Shown: positions 51,521 through 62,799, counted from the first letter of the stretch. The stretch: 64,000 bases of DNA from Ceriagrion tenellum (GCA_963169105.1 OY720636.1:132589233-132653232); one strand, 5' to 3'. Notes: generated by a model not told the origin, from the sequence alone. A program made the numbers and translations.

Positions 51521-52709
51521 ATCTTAAATCATCGACTCAAAATTTTGCTTCCCCTATAACTCTTAGCAAATCGAATTAATTTTTTTCGAAGATATTGTAA
51601 GTTAGAGGAGTGATTCCTCTAATGGATTAGTGTTTGTCGGTTGAGGAGTGCTCTAAGAAAGCTTTAATGATGACGAACCTAAGGTAGAACAGCAGTAAGC
51701 CCGTAATAAAACTTTTTCTGATATAAGTGGTTTAGCTTTACAAAATACTTGGCTAATGGGTGCAAATCTGGATGAAGATTGGAAACTACCTATCCAAATA
51801 TATTGCTGATTTCAATGAATCATCTTGTATTTGGTTTTCACGTATTCCTCCTCCTTTTGTTTTGCGCTATTTTTCTAAATCCTGCTATTAAAATGCGAAT
51901 GTTTGATAAATGATCTCAATCTGATATTTCAATAATATAATTGTTACTACTTCTACTGTTATTTTCTATCCACTAATTGATATTATATATCCACTTGGAT
52001 GACATTAACCTGATCTCTTAACGCCATACCGTTATGATTTGCATTATCCACGTCACTTGCTTATAATAAGCTTTGCTTGACCTACGATTGGAAAGGCAGT
52101 AGTGTGGTTCATTACGGTCTTCAATGACGAGAGTGTTAATCGTTCCTACCGAAAAGTGTCAAAGTAAGTAGGTTGCTCCGTGTTGCTTTAGCTTTCAGTC
52201 CGTCGAGGTGAGATTTATCAGAAGATTAATCAAGTCATACGCCTTTTTGAAAGCATCCCTAAAAATTAAGTTATTTTTTGGCAGTAATTTGCTTTCTAGT
52301 AAGATATAGTATTGGGTATAATGATGTAGGCACTTAGTTTTAGTGACAGTAAACGGAAAATCTGGTTTAGATGGACTATCGCATCAAAAACGAAAGGTTT
52401 TTTTTCTATTCTACGTTCATAGTTTTACTCTTTAAATTAGTTCAAACAAATCAAAACATGCCATTTTGTCTACCCTTGTTGGACTGCGGTTTCTAACCAT
52501 TACTAATTCATTTCCTCGGGTGAAGACAGTGGTGCATAAAACTCCCTTGACGTTAGAAAAAAGACAGGCTCCGGTCTCCTAGAACTTCTTCTGCAGAGCC
52601 GGTACAAAGCGTTTGTTAATTAAGCCTTGCGGAACATTCTGTTGCGCTTTCTGTTCTATGTCCTTCGCAGTAGCAAAAGCATTCACGTTTCAGAAGACGC
52701 CGCTGTGCG
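51521..52709. other. Anonymous AT-rich DNA
   Basis: Nothing recognised. Confidence 0.5.
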
Positions 52710-53120
52710 ACGCTCTAAATGCAGGCCTGTGGAAGCACAGAATGTCCAGGGACGGAATCGGTGGAAGAATTGGTGGGTGTGGGGGTCGAAGTGGGGATTT
52801 GGACAACTCCATTAGGGGTCCTGGGGGTGCTTGTCAAGCGTTATTATTTCGTCCAACCCGGAGGCGTTAGATCGCTGGTCGCTCTCTTGTGTGCGCCCCG
52901 CGGGCATCCTCTTGGCGGCCCTCGCGCCTTGATTGTCGTCGAGTAAGTAGGAGCGCACTCAGCAACGCATGGCTACCCTCCGCGCCAGCCATTCCGTTCA
53001 CGACCCCATCTTTTCGCTTGTAAATGGGCGCTCTGCGTGTATGTTAAAGTCTCCTTCCCGAAAATGGACTTCGAAGACCTTTTAGTGTCCCGCTGATTTA
53101 CGCGCCTGGACGCCCTTTGA
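52710..53120. other. GC-rich block
   Basis: G-rich then CpG-containing; short overlapping frames without motifs. Confidence 0.4.
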
Positions 53121-53760
53121 GAATCGGTGTCCCAAATGTCTCGCCCCTGTCCTTGTTCGGTGCTACGCTAGCCTTTGTAAGCAGTCCAATTGCTTTGTTT
53201 GAGACGAATATTTCTTTTTTACCCTCTTAGAGTGTAAATATGCTAAACGCTGAAAACAATGCCAGGGGAAAGGATATTACATTTTATTTTGCCGAAGGAA
53301 GGCCATTAATCGGGGACAATGCATTTCGTGCGAATTTAAAATGTCCTTTTGGACTGAAATTTCCTTGCAGATTTGTTTAGTATTTATGAGAAATCTTGCT
53401 GCAAACTGTTGTGTAGCTAAACAATATCATTTAAGGGTGCTGCATACCACGAACGCAAACGCTTCTGCAGACATCTATGACCTTTTGATTTTCGACTCTG
53501 CTACATAAAGGGCATCATTTTGCTCAGGCCTCTGGAGTTAGGATTAATGCTGATAGTAAGTGTTGTAACTTTCTGCTTTTTGTTTTATGCGTAATCATTT
53601 TGGCCGCCGAAGAAAGGTAAATGTGTTAACAATCAGGTGATCGCCATTGTGCTTACTATGTTATTTCTTAATAATATTTGCACTTACTCTTTATCGAAAT
53701 CCTTCATCTGCATGTAGGACCCTCATATTGTTGTTTATTGCGTATTATTATGGCACAGTG
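53121..53760. other. Anonymous DNA
   Basis: Nothing recognised before the dispersed repeat copy. Confidence 0.45.
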
Positions 53761-53945
53761 AATACCCTCGTGAAGTCATATGACACATTTTTGACTGTAT
53801 CTTCGGTCCTTCAGTTGTTCGTGGTGGTTAATGGAGGGGAAGTCGAAGATCTCTTCTAGGCTACAGCCGAATCCGAGGGAGCTTTCGGCCGAGGTATACA
53901 GCCACCCTCAAACAATGCCATCCTGTTCACTACGTCCTGTGAGCA
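53761..53945 (+). repeat. Dispersed repeat copy 2 (partner at 8,222-8,425)
   Basis: Same order of blocks as copy 1, with the exact 16-mer TTTCGGCCGAGGTATA at 53,883-53,898. Both copies are in the same orientation and are about 45 kb apart. Confidence 0.6.
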
Positions 53946-54829
53946 CATTTTTTACTGGAAGCGATTTTCATTAATACATACAAGATAATACTGCTACACT
54001 TCTGTTGGCCTAATACCGTTCGTTGTATTGCCACATAATTATGTTAGTAATAACAACTTTTCATTACCATTTTGATTTACCTCATGCTTTATAATTTTCA
54101 CTGTTTAGATTTGAAATATTTTTCTCCCTGCGGTTGGAATGCAATGAAAAATTGTGAAGATTAGGTGCAATGAACTTTTTCTTATAATAGGTGCACGTAA
54201 AAAGCAAACGACCTGTTCAAAAATACAGAGGTGCATTGTGCCTCCGAAAAATCCAGAGATCAAGTAATAGAAAAATGCGATGTACGGGAAATTGAGTTTT
54301 CCAATAGAATTCATTGAGACTTGAGGAACGAGAAGACGATTTGAAATGAATTGGATAAGGAAGTTTAAGACGGACAAAAATGGATGGAATTTTTCAAATT
54401 GACATTGAAAGATGCCTTGCTGAATGCCTCTGGCCTCGAAAGAATTGGTATGACAGAATGAAAAATGCTGGCGAAATAAAAAAGTTTATGCGGTAAATTT
54501 TGCAGCCTCAAAGAAAATGAACATGCGTCCATATCTTCATATACATTTTGAGCAAATTTTTTAACAATCTTTTCAAATGCTGATTCGAGCTTTGCGAGCA
54601 AGGATGTACGTGTGAAGAAATGGATGAATGTGGCTGAAGCAAAGGAGTAATGAGTGGAGATAAGGAAGTGCGGAAGATATTATTAAAGAGCTCAAGTTTT
54701 ATAGGTTTATCGTCGGGAATTACATCTCATTCCATCTCAGAGGGGAATAGGTGTACCTTTACGTTTGTATTAATAACATTTCTTAAGTCTTGCACTGCGC
54801 ATGGTAGATGTTAGTTCAAATGTTTGAGA
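53946..54829. other. Anonymous AT-rich DNA
   Basis: Two minus-strand frames (54,105-54,377 and 54,365-54,601) lie end to end but show no motif and no splice logic linking them. Confidence 0.45.
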
Positions 54830-55860
54830 TACCGAGAATTGAATTCGCAAGACGACCCGTGGGTTCGATTTTAATTTTGATCGATACAAGCGTCGCATTT
54901 AAATGTCTCGACGTAAATTTTCCTCGTCGTGTGTGGCGTCCACAAAACCACTCCTGCGGGGGAATTCTCCGCTCGCGTGGGAGAGGGGGCGGTCGGTCAC
55001 GGGCGATATTTTCCCTCGCCTCCCTCCCGACCGTCCCTCTTCCTCGTGGGCATTCGTGGGCGACGGACCATCATCGGCCTCGCTCTTTTCCCGGAAAAGC
55101 ACTCCGCGAAAGGATCCACGAGGTTCGCTCCATCCGCCATCCCTTTTCTTTCCTCTTCCATTCCTTCCCTCTCTCTCTTCTCGAGCCCGCATCTCCGTAC
55201 GGAATGTCCCCGTCGCAAATGACGCGGTGACGCCTTCGGTGCAAGCCTGGCTCCACCTCTGCCGCGCTCCGCTCTTTCCCACACCCCCAGGAGATCCCCG
55301 CCTTCGTCTCACTCTAGGGGGGACCTCGTCTCCCCTCGTTCCCCCTTTGTTCCGCCCTCTCTCCTCCACTCACCTGCCAGCGACACTCCATCTCCAGCCA
55401 TCAGCGAATGAGCACCCATAAATCAAGTCCAAGGTGGTCGAAGGGATTTATAACCGACCACCGCACGCAGCCCACTCCTCCCAACCTCCCCGTCTTTCCT
55501 CATTTCCTTTCCCCACATCCAGCCCTCTCTCTGTTCCCCCTTTATTCTCTCCCCATTTTCCTCGCTTAATATCGTCTTTTCCCCATCATCGTTTCCTACT
55601 TTTATTTTTGCTTCCCCGTGCCAAGGTTTTAGCTTCCGAACACTTCCACCGAGTTCGTTCTCCGTTTTCTCGTTCCTTCTCTTCCTACCGCTTGCTTCCT
55701 CCTCGCATATCTTCGACCCATCTTTCTCTCTATCTTCCTCGTTTTTACCTCCACGTTTATTTCCCTCACTTCATTCCACCCTTTCTCCTCCTCTAATCTG
55801 TCTTCGTTTTTTGCTCCCTCCGTTTTCATTCTGATCGTCAAGGTTTCAGCTTGCGAGCGA
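54830..55860. other. Long GC- and pyrimidine-rich block
   Basis: CpG-rich at 54,900-55,330, then C/T-rich to about 55,860. Frames open on both strands at once (up to 172 codons) are Arg/Ser/Pro-rich and mirror each other, which points to low stop frequency from composition. Confidence 0.5.
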
Positions 55861-57893
55861 TTCTTCGGAACGCGTCCTGTTTTCTTATCTCTTCTACATT
55901 ATTTTTTCTTCCTTTTGCGTCCTACTTCAGATTTTTGTTGCTCCTTGCTGATTTTCCTTCTCATCCGTTTCCGAAATATCCTTTCGCTCCGCTATTCGTA
56001 TGTATTGCGTTCTACAAATCTTCAGAAAAACAAGAAATTTTATTCGGGAATTTTGTGAAATTGACTGGTAGTCATCTCGAATAGAACCACGCGGTGAAAT
56101 TTTAATTTAGCGTATTAACAATTGACCATGATTTCTATAGTTCATTTCCTCTTTGAAGACGCCATAAAATTGGCCGAGTCACTTTTATATGCCTCCGTAG
56201 GAACCTTCAATTTACTATGGTGAAAAAACATTCTTTTCTAAGCACATATCTTGTCAAAATTATTGACGTTAGAAAATAATATTATGTGGCATTTTGCAAA
56301 GTGATTTGACATTATATTACCCTATAGCTATCTAATTTTTCTATTCTTCCGCATATTCTTGCTTTCTTGTGCTATTCTGGCCATCGGTTCGGCCGGCCAG
56401 CGGCGTCACCAAATGCGGTCTGTGCTTTCTTTCTGGTCTCTTCCCCTTCTTTCTTGCGGTTTCCGCTTCACTGAATTTCTTCTCATCCGAATTCTTATCT
56501 TTCTCTTTTTTTCACCTCTCCGCATGTGCTCCTGACTTTATATATCCCTTCTCTCATATTCGTTCGTTTTTGCTTCCCCCTGGCATTCTGGTGCTGTCAA
56601 GTTTAAAAAGAAGGGACGCAACCTCTCGCGTTCCCAATTTCCTGGTCTCTTCTTTCTCCATCGCCCTTGCTTCTCTTTCTACCTTCCTGTTTCTTTGAAT
56701 ATGTCCTTATATCTTTCTATTTTTTACCTCTCTTTTTTCGGGATATATTTGAAATTTTCTAAACTAACCTGAAGTCCCTTTCTCAACACTCCATTGCTCC
56801 TTTTCTTCTTCCCTTACGATCATCTCTTCTCCAGTCTTCCAGCCCATTGTATTTCACTATATATAATGCCGGAACACATTACTATCTTGTTTTGAAAGGG
56901 TAGAAAATTTTTATATTCAACAGGAAATTATGTAACAAATCTGAAAGCTCCATGTATTTTACAATTTCTGTAATCATTTCGAAAACAAATTCTGCGAAGC
57001 GCGCCTTAAATACCTTTTTTTATTAATTACTGAAGCGTCCACCAAGCCGATGTAAAATGTATTGGTATCCAGTCTGGAGTAGTAATTACTAAGTTTATTT
57101 CGTGTGGTCTTCCTTATCACAATTAATGTCGCAGGGTTCCGTTATTACCGCTCATGAGCACCAATTCTCTTTTTCCAATGATGTATCGTGCTCTGGATAT
57201 CCTACCCATTTGTTGAGTTCTTTAATTTAAACGTGAAAACTATATTTAAGTACTCCAGGGCGTTCATAATTCACGATGTGATAAATTCACAACATCTTTT
57301 TTATTCCAGGAATGATTCATCAATCAATAAATAATTCCCGGATCATTTTGTTCGAATCCTGTGTTTGTTTTTAGGTTCCATTTAATTTGTTTTTAATTTC
57401 GCCACCGCCGGGTTCTCGCCGGATGTTTTCCGAGCCGCTCGCCCCGCGGTTATTTTGCTGCCCCGGTTTTTTTTTAAAAAACGCTGGCGTCCGCGCCGCA
57501 CATGTGAAAGGTCAAAATTTGCTCATATTGCGTCAATGATGTATTATGTTTTTGTCAATATTTGCTCTGAATGGTATCTGTAAGTGATACTCCACAAATT
57601 GTGGAATTTTCCATCCCTCGACGTCGATTCGAGGTGAGAGAGTTAAAGGTTATCTCATTTTACCCTTTTTCTCTCCGTTTCTTCACTGCCGTGATATCGT
57701 TTACCAAATGGAAAACTGCTGATTACCCAAAAGGTTAAGCTTACCATTCTCGAGATGAAAGTCGACTTTTGTTTTTCATCCTGAGATAGAAGTTTCGCCC
57801 AAAAAAAATCTGATTTACTAAAATTTGGCCTTATATGGTGTACTTAAAAGCAAATTTACCAAAAAAAATGTTTGTCTACTCCCGTCTTGACAC
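55861..57893. other. Anonymous DNA left of the piggyBac relic
   Basis: T-rich, with a short CpG patch at about 57,400-57,500. The missing left terminus of the piggyBac relic should lie near 57,700-57,890 but was not found. Confidence 0.45.
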
Positions 57894-57927
57894 AATGAGG
57901 TCCTCATTTGTGGACCTCAGGACTCAA
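57894..57927 (+). repeat. Left subterminal inverted repeat of the piggyBac relic, with hairpin
   Basis: This 34-bp repeat matches 61,045-61,078 in inverted orientation at 28 of 34 positions. It contains a self-complementary 7-bp pair (GAGGTCC at 57,897-57,903 and GGACCTC at 57,912-57,918, 8-base loop), so each copy can also fold on itself. Internal repeats of this kind are known transposase-binding sites in some piggyBac elements. Confidence 0.75.
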
Positions 57928-58084
57928 ATGCTTTAAGTGTGACCAATGCAAAATCTGACCAAACCAAGAACTTTTATGCGTTTCTTCTTTATAGTTTCTT
58001 CTGAAGGTGTTTTACATAAACAATAGATATTTACACGTTATAACTTTATTATAGGTGATATTTTTCAAAACAGTTGTTTTAAAC

Positions 58085-58323
58085 AATACATACACACATT
58101 ATATTTTTTGCAGTGTCCTTGTTTTACATTTTCAACCGGGCATTCTACATTTTGATGCATCTCGCTTCAATATAAATGGGTGTATGCCCAATATTGTCCA
58201 TACGAACTTCTGGAATAGTTGTGAAACAACTTTTCTAGGTAGCTTTGCCATTGGCTCATCAATTTCGTCAGTATGCTCGATATTAGGGGATGGTGAGTTT
58301 GACCGTAATCGTCCTCGTTGTCG
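58085..58323 (-). pseudogene. Eroded cysteine-rich tail of the piggyBac transposase
   Basis: Downstream of the TAG the minus strand still shows RQRGRLRS followed, after further frame changes, by VRMDNIGHTPIYI and KCRMPG/KCKTRT-like fragments. In intact piggyBac transposases this position holds the C-terminal cysteine-rich (RING/PHD-like) zinc-binding domain that recognises the transposon ends. Only part of the cysteine pattern can be seen and several stops interrupt it. The assignment rests on position and partial motif match. Confidence 0.55.
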
Positions 58324-58521
58324 CTACACGTCTTCAGCTTTCTCATAGAGGATCATAGCTCTTCCCAAATGCATTTTAAAATCTAACAATGATGCTGCTG
58401 CTTTTCTTGGGGTGCCTTCAATCTTGCACTGTCTCTGGTTCTTGACCCAGCAGTTTACAGTAACCAAATCAATGAAATGATTGAAAAGTCGCACTGGCCA
58501 CTTTCTTGTGCGAACATTAAT
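58324..58521 (-). pseudogene. piggyBac transposase C-terminal region, frameshifted
   Basis: A 65-codon frame beginning INVRTRKWPVRLFNHFIDL continues the transposase after the catalytic core. The residues RTRKWPVRLFNHFID and the later PRKAAASLLDFKMHLGRA are typical of the piggyBac C-terminal extension. It is one base out of frame with the upstream MSYYR-containing stretch and so is separated from the core by a premature stop plus a small indel. It ends at TAG (58,326-58,324), where an intact copy would be expected to continue with a basic RRGR-like linker; such a sequence (RQRGRLRS) does follow the stop. Confidence 0.85.
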
Positions 58522-58535
58522 CTATAATAAGACAT

Positions 58536-59273
58536 TTACCTATCACATAAATCTACTCCCCCCATTTTTTCATTGTAAATTTTGACAACATATGGTTGGG
58601 GTACCTCAATCTTTTTTTTCTTCTCCTTACTCCACCTCTTGCGGGTAGATACCGGTTGACTCCCAGCACAGGAGGACAACATCAACACGCATTTATTGTC
58701 TTTCCATTTCACGAGGCAGGCTCTATTATTTTCCTCAACGAATTCATCCCATTCTCCTCTTTTGAGATTTTTTTTACTATTTAATTTGTTTATCACTGGT
58801 CCTACTCTGTTGCTCAATACTGTTCCTACCTGAAAAATATTGTTTCTCCTGAGGTATTTGATGGATTTTAAGCTAGTAAAAAATCTATCGGTGTAAACAC
58901 AGTGCCTTCCATCTTGCGGTACACTTCGGGTAAGTAGCTTTACCACAGATGATCCCAGCCCCATTTCTTTCAAATTATTTTCAGGAAATGTACCTCTGCC
59001 AGTGTACATGTGGAAATCTAACACTAATTCATCCGAAACAGCGAGTACAAAACATTTCAAACCCAGTGGATTTGGTTTTGAAGGGACATACTGGCGAAAC
59101 AAACACCTGCCTGAAAATGGTACCATTTGCTCATCCAGTGAAATATGTATAGGTCTGGGTAAACTTAGACATTTATATATAAAATATAATATAATAATGA
59201 CATATAAAATCAAAAAATGGACGCACTTTCCACATTCTATCATTATGGTCGCGCTCACCTTGGTTGTCCACAA
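58536..59273 (-). pseudogene. piggyBac transposase catalytic core (DDE_Tnp_1_7)
   Basis: This open frame of 245 codons carries the RNase H-like catalytic core; the true homology begins near 59,174 (SLPRPIHISLDEQM). Counting from the first codon of the open frame, the three Asp residues expected for piggyBac catalysis are all present: D47 in SLDEQM, D129 in YTDRFFTS and D241 in KMGGVDLCD. The family motifs GRCLFRQYVPSKP and TGRG are also in place. The frame ends at TAA (58,538-58,536) directly after GGVDLCDR, earlier than in intact members, where the sequence continues into a YYR-containing segment. That continuation is present downstream in other frames. The first about 33 codons of the open frame read through AT-rich sequence in a non-homologous frame. 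The fragment is catalytically complete in motif terms but has lost its reading frame on both sides. Confidence 0.92.
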
Positions 59274-59610
59274 AATGCAAATAATTTCTTAGCTTAAAAA
59301 ACCGGTCTCTGGACATGCAATTAGATATTACTGGCACTTTTTTGCCTCGCTGCCAATGCATTTTAACCTGAGGATATCCAAGACACCCCATTATTAAATG
59401 TATTCCCGAAAAGTGCAACAACTCCTCTGAAGTAGTCTTCACAGATCGTAACTCTCTTTTCTGAACAGAGTAGAGACATGTATTTTTTGCTGCCAAAACT
59501 CTTCCCAAAACTCTAATGGCAAATACTCCAGAAAAGATGATAATATTCCTTACTGTTTCTCATGTTCTGTGTTAAGAATTTTATCTCCTGGAGGTCCTTT
59601 CATTCGCATT
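59174..59610 (-). pseudogene. piggyBac transposase N-terminal domain, frame-disrupted
   Basis: The segment opens with MRMKGPPGDKILN, a recognisable piggyBac-family sequence. It stops at TAA (59,552-59,550), continues in the same frame through PLEFWEEFW, then changes frame to give NTCLYSVQKRELRS and the conserved RDRFFKLRNYLHFVDN region, ending with MWKVRPFFDFI (codon for the last Ile near 59,205-59,203). In the family this region carries the dimerisation/DNA-binding domain that precedes the first catalytic Asp. Two lesions are visible: the TAA and a frameshift near 59,500-59,520. A third frame change falls in an AT-only tract between 59,203 and 59,174, just before the catalytic core. The spacing to the core is close to normal for the family, so this tract probably holds a small indel rather than an intron. 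Confidence 0.85.
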
Positions 59611-60788
59611 CTAGAAAAAAGGAAATATTGCTTGTTAACCGATGGAGTATCGATCCAAGAAATAATTTGAGATCAGGAAGTAACAAAATTTTTAGTAAAA
59701 TAGTATATGAGTTAATCAATTGGTGTGTAAAAAAAGTTATTAAAATTTAGTATCAGTGTTAAATCTTTTTTTCCAGCATTTTTATATACGACGGTCCTGT
59801 TGGATATTTTAAATTAACATTTCATAAGAACTGATGAGTGGGCATTGAGTAAATGAGAATAGTATTGGCTTGAGGAAGGAAGTAAAGGCTCTCTAATTTA
59901 AAATTACATATGTTTAAAAGTAACTAAAAATCAAGTTTTTTTAGTTACTGTTAAACACACGTTTAGTAACTGTACATATCAAATTTTATAAACAGAAAAT
60001 TGACGATTTTAGTCTCAGTTCAGACTTGGTATCTCATCTCACTTATTTGCGCCTCATATTCTTCTCCTAGCCCTTTCTCTTCCGCCATTCACTCAATCTA
60101 TTATATGTCTGTGAATGAACATTGTAACCAAAAATTAATTTTCCTCAACTTCTAACTTTTAGCTTCCAAAGTAGTCATTTCACTGAAGCTATTAATCAAA
60201 TGTTAACAGTTTGATTGAAAATAAAATTGAGGCCTAAGAGCCTCAAGTTGACAGTTACTTTGTAATACTACATTGACATCTTCAAAGAATTGAATTTTAA
60301 TTTGAGCGGAAATTTCTACACTGTTCTATTTATATAGAATAGTTGTTGTATATGTTAAGAAGTTGTTACAGATAATTTTTGCTATTCATACTGAATAAAA
60401 AGCCGGCCAAAGGAGAGTTTAGGGGTGGTATTAAGCCGAAGGAAGGGGAGTAGAGAAGGGAGGAGAAGGAGGGGACGATATATGAGGGATTGGAGCGAGG
60501 GGAAAGGAGGAGGGAGAGGGAGAGTAATTTGGATTGTCACTTAAATTATCGCACTTGACGTTAAAATATAATAAAGAATAAAAATAGGAAAAAATAGCTT
60601 TAAGTAGTTTAACATCCTATCAACTAATTGAAAATCGTAGATATTCTCATAGCGGCTAATTCTCAACTTTCGGCATCGGGAGTCGAATTGGTTCCCAAAA
60701 ATAACAATTGGACTATAAAATCAACTAACTATCATGAAATCATTACTGAATTATAACTTAACGGTGGTTATTGATAAAGCTCACTTAC
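59611..60788 (-). other. Putative intron of the piggyBac relic, with a polypurine insert
   Basis: The gap between the acidic N-terminal segment and the GPPGD-containing segment begins with a near-consensus donor (GTAAGTGA) and ends with a pyrimidine-rich acceptor (CCTTTTTTCTAG). The exon phases do not join cleanly: reading across the junction misses one base needed to enter the RMKGPPGD frame. A later one-base indel in either exon would explain this, as would a gap that is not an intron. It holds AT-rich sequence and a polypurine run at 60,436-60,535; no coding signal was seen. Confidence 0.45.
60436..60535 (+). repeat. Polypurine tract
   Basis: About 100 bases almost entirely G and A on the plus strand, inside the putative intron of the piggyBac relic. 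Confidence 0.8.
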
Positions 60789-61007
60789 TTGCTATTTTCC
60801 ATAACAATGGTCTCTCAGGTCCAGAAGATGTTGGAGACGTCTGAATTTGGACTTTATTTTTCCCTAAAATTATGTTTTCGTCTCCACTTTCTTCACTACT
60901 TGTGCCATTATCAGCACCATGGAATTCTATATTATCATCACATGTCAGATCAGTATCGCTGTTATCCAAAAAGTCACGTATTTCCTCTTCAGTTTGTAAC
61001 TTTCGAC
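60789..61007 (-). pseudogene. piggyBac transposase N-terminal acidic segment (putative exon 1)
   Basis: This stretch encodes about 73 residues starting RKLQTEEEIRDFL and continuing with a strongly acidic Asp/Glu/Ser-rich run, a typical N-terminus for piggyBac-derived transposases. It is bounded upstream by a good splice-acceptor-like sequence (TTTGTTTCAG, AG at 61,009-61,008) and ends at a near-consensus donor (AA|GTAAGTGA, GT at 60,788-60,787). Without splicing the frame closes a few codons later at TGA. No convincing ATG is visible in frame; an in-frame TGA lies just upstream of the acceptor-like site. Either the start lies in an unrecognised short upstream exon or it has been lost. The function (element-specific DNA-binding or regulatory tail) is known for the family only in general terms. 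Confidence 0.7.
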
Positions 61008-61044
61008 CTGAAACAAATCCACTTCAAAAATTAAGGATATCTCA

Positions 61045-61078
61045 GTTGAGACCCGAAGTCCACAAACGAGGACCCAAT
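61045..61078 (-). repeat. Right subterminal inverted repeat of the piggyBac relic
   Basis: Partner of the left repeat; it keeps the GGTCC / GTGGAC core, although its own hairpin arms have picked up mismatches. It sits between the transposase N-terminal exon and a TTAA at 61,142-61,145. Confidence 0.75.
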
Positions 61079-61145
61079 TTTATTCAGCTGTTATAATCAT
61101 GAAAATCATCTAAACTTGAAATAAGCAGTGGACTGCAGAGGTTAA

Positions 61146-62799
61146 AGTCTTGCAAGATTAGCATGAAAACTCCTTTTTCATCTGGTAGAATTCTCATTTC
61201 AAATGACCAGAGAAGATATATTGGGTTTTCCGTTAAAGACGATTAAGTCAGCGAAAATTTTCAATCTCTATGATCGCTGCAGTAGAATTCTTACAAGTGA
61301 AAACCGTCATAAACATAGATAATTATACTATTGCGATCGATGTTGTATTTATTAATGTATTCTGTTTGAAGCCCTACTTTTTGTCAAAACCAATCTTTTA
61401 CTGATTTTGACGAAGATCAAGGTCTTTATTTTAGTTTTTTTTTCTGGCCTCGATTTACATCATATCGTGGTTTGCTCTGAGTTCTAGCGAATATTTTCTG
61501 GAGTACAAGTGGGCAATCGTTTCGGAGCTGGGGACACATTGAGAAGGCTGTGGTTTGCACAGGGCCACACGCTGGCTAGTAACGTAGTAAAATTGATGCA
61601 AACTTTGGTATCAACATCGAATGCGCATGCGTCGTAGGTACCTTTCAATAAAATAGAGAGAATATTTTATTAGACGTATTTGAAGCAAGTCTTGGTTCAA
61701 GCCTGCCTCTGCGCTATCAGTGTATTAGGATGTGCGAAAATATTAGATTTGAATATTTTTTCGTGATTGTCTCCGTGGTTTTCATGCGTTTCGTGAGTTG
61801 TGTACTCTTGAAAAATGACCAAAGTGGCGCACAGTGCTATTGGAGGCTTGAGTTCATCGACAGATGCTGAATTTTACTCGCTAAAGCTGAGATATTCACG
61901 CGAAACCGGCGACAGCCGACTTTTTTGTCACATAAATTCGTTTTGGTGGTCACACTCATTTAAATTTTATATAGGGGTTTTTGATCATTCTTTTTTCCAG
62001 TGAGCAGAAATTAATGGCTAATGTAACCCGGCATTATATTTTTCTACGGTTTCGATGCCTAACTTTTAAACCTGACTTCTCCGTCTCCACCTTTCTTTCT
62101 TGCTTCGTCCATATCTTTACAAATTCTCATCGCTTTCATTTTGTCGTCTGGTTTTTCCTCGGTTCGCCTATCTTTCCCTTCCTTCTACATTATCGGCCCT
62201 CAGGGTACGAGGCTGGCTCGCAAGAGGGGGGAGATGTTTGGGGCTTAGGTAAGGGTATATGGATACTCCCTGCATTCCCCTTCTACCCATTTTCCAACGT
62301 ATGTGATGATATCAGAATACATAATGTGTGGGCGTTAAGTTTAAATGGGCGAGATTTTGGATAACCGTTGTCGATAACACGGTATGTTGGGTTCGCCATC
62401 GAGGAAGTATTGGAACGGGGCTGTTGAGCATCTCAAGTGGTAGACGCGAGTTATTAGATTCTCCATCGGCCAACCCATATTGCGTCGCCTTATTATAAGA
62501 TTGAAGGTTAACTTTCAGTGATCCATATAGCAGTACCATCTTGGCACAAGGGAAGCCTGCAAGTCCTTTACGTTCAGTTGGGTCGTGTTCCTTGTAAATA
62601 TATTGCACGTTTTTAAAGGAATTATCACAAGAAGTGCGACATTTCTTCTACAAAATCCGGTTTTTGGCGTATTTACTGCATAAACACTCATCTTAACCGA
62701 AGTTCAATTTTAATCACTTGATTTTTTTTCATCAGCTATTGAACCTTTATTTAACTTTAGACCTCATTATACTTATTCGTACTCTTTACTAATGCCCTG
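61146..62799. other. Anonymous AT-rich DNA
   Basis: No gene recognised right of the piggyBac relic. Confidence 0.5.

Larger units (their letters stand above)
57894..61078 (-). mobile_element. Decayed autonomous piggyBac-family DNA transposon
   Basis: All recognisable pieces of a piggyBac-type (DDE_Tnp_1_7) transposase lie on the minus strand between two 34-bp inverted repeats (57,894-57,927 and 61,045-61,078, 28 of 34 positions matching when one copy is reverse-complemented). Reading 5' to 3' on the minus strand there are an acidic N-terminal segment, an intron-like gap, an N-terminal DDBD-like region, the catalytic core, an insertion/C-terminal region and a residual cysteine-rich tail. Stops and frame changes separate the pieces, so the element cannot encode a working transposase. 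Outside the right repeat a TTAA at 61,142-61,145 is followed inwards by CC, which is the expected form of a piggyBac terminus. No matching left terminus was found, so the outer limits are uncertain. The family assignment is secure; the boundaries are inferred. Confidence 0.9.

Noticed and set aside
54899..55421. Overlapping frames of 140-172 codons on both strands
   Set aside because: They mirror each other in a GC-rich block, are Arg/Ser/Pro-rich and lack domains; composition explains the absence of stops.
57351..57375. GTTCGAATCC box-B match
   Set aside because: No box A at the expected distance upstream.
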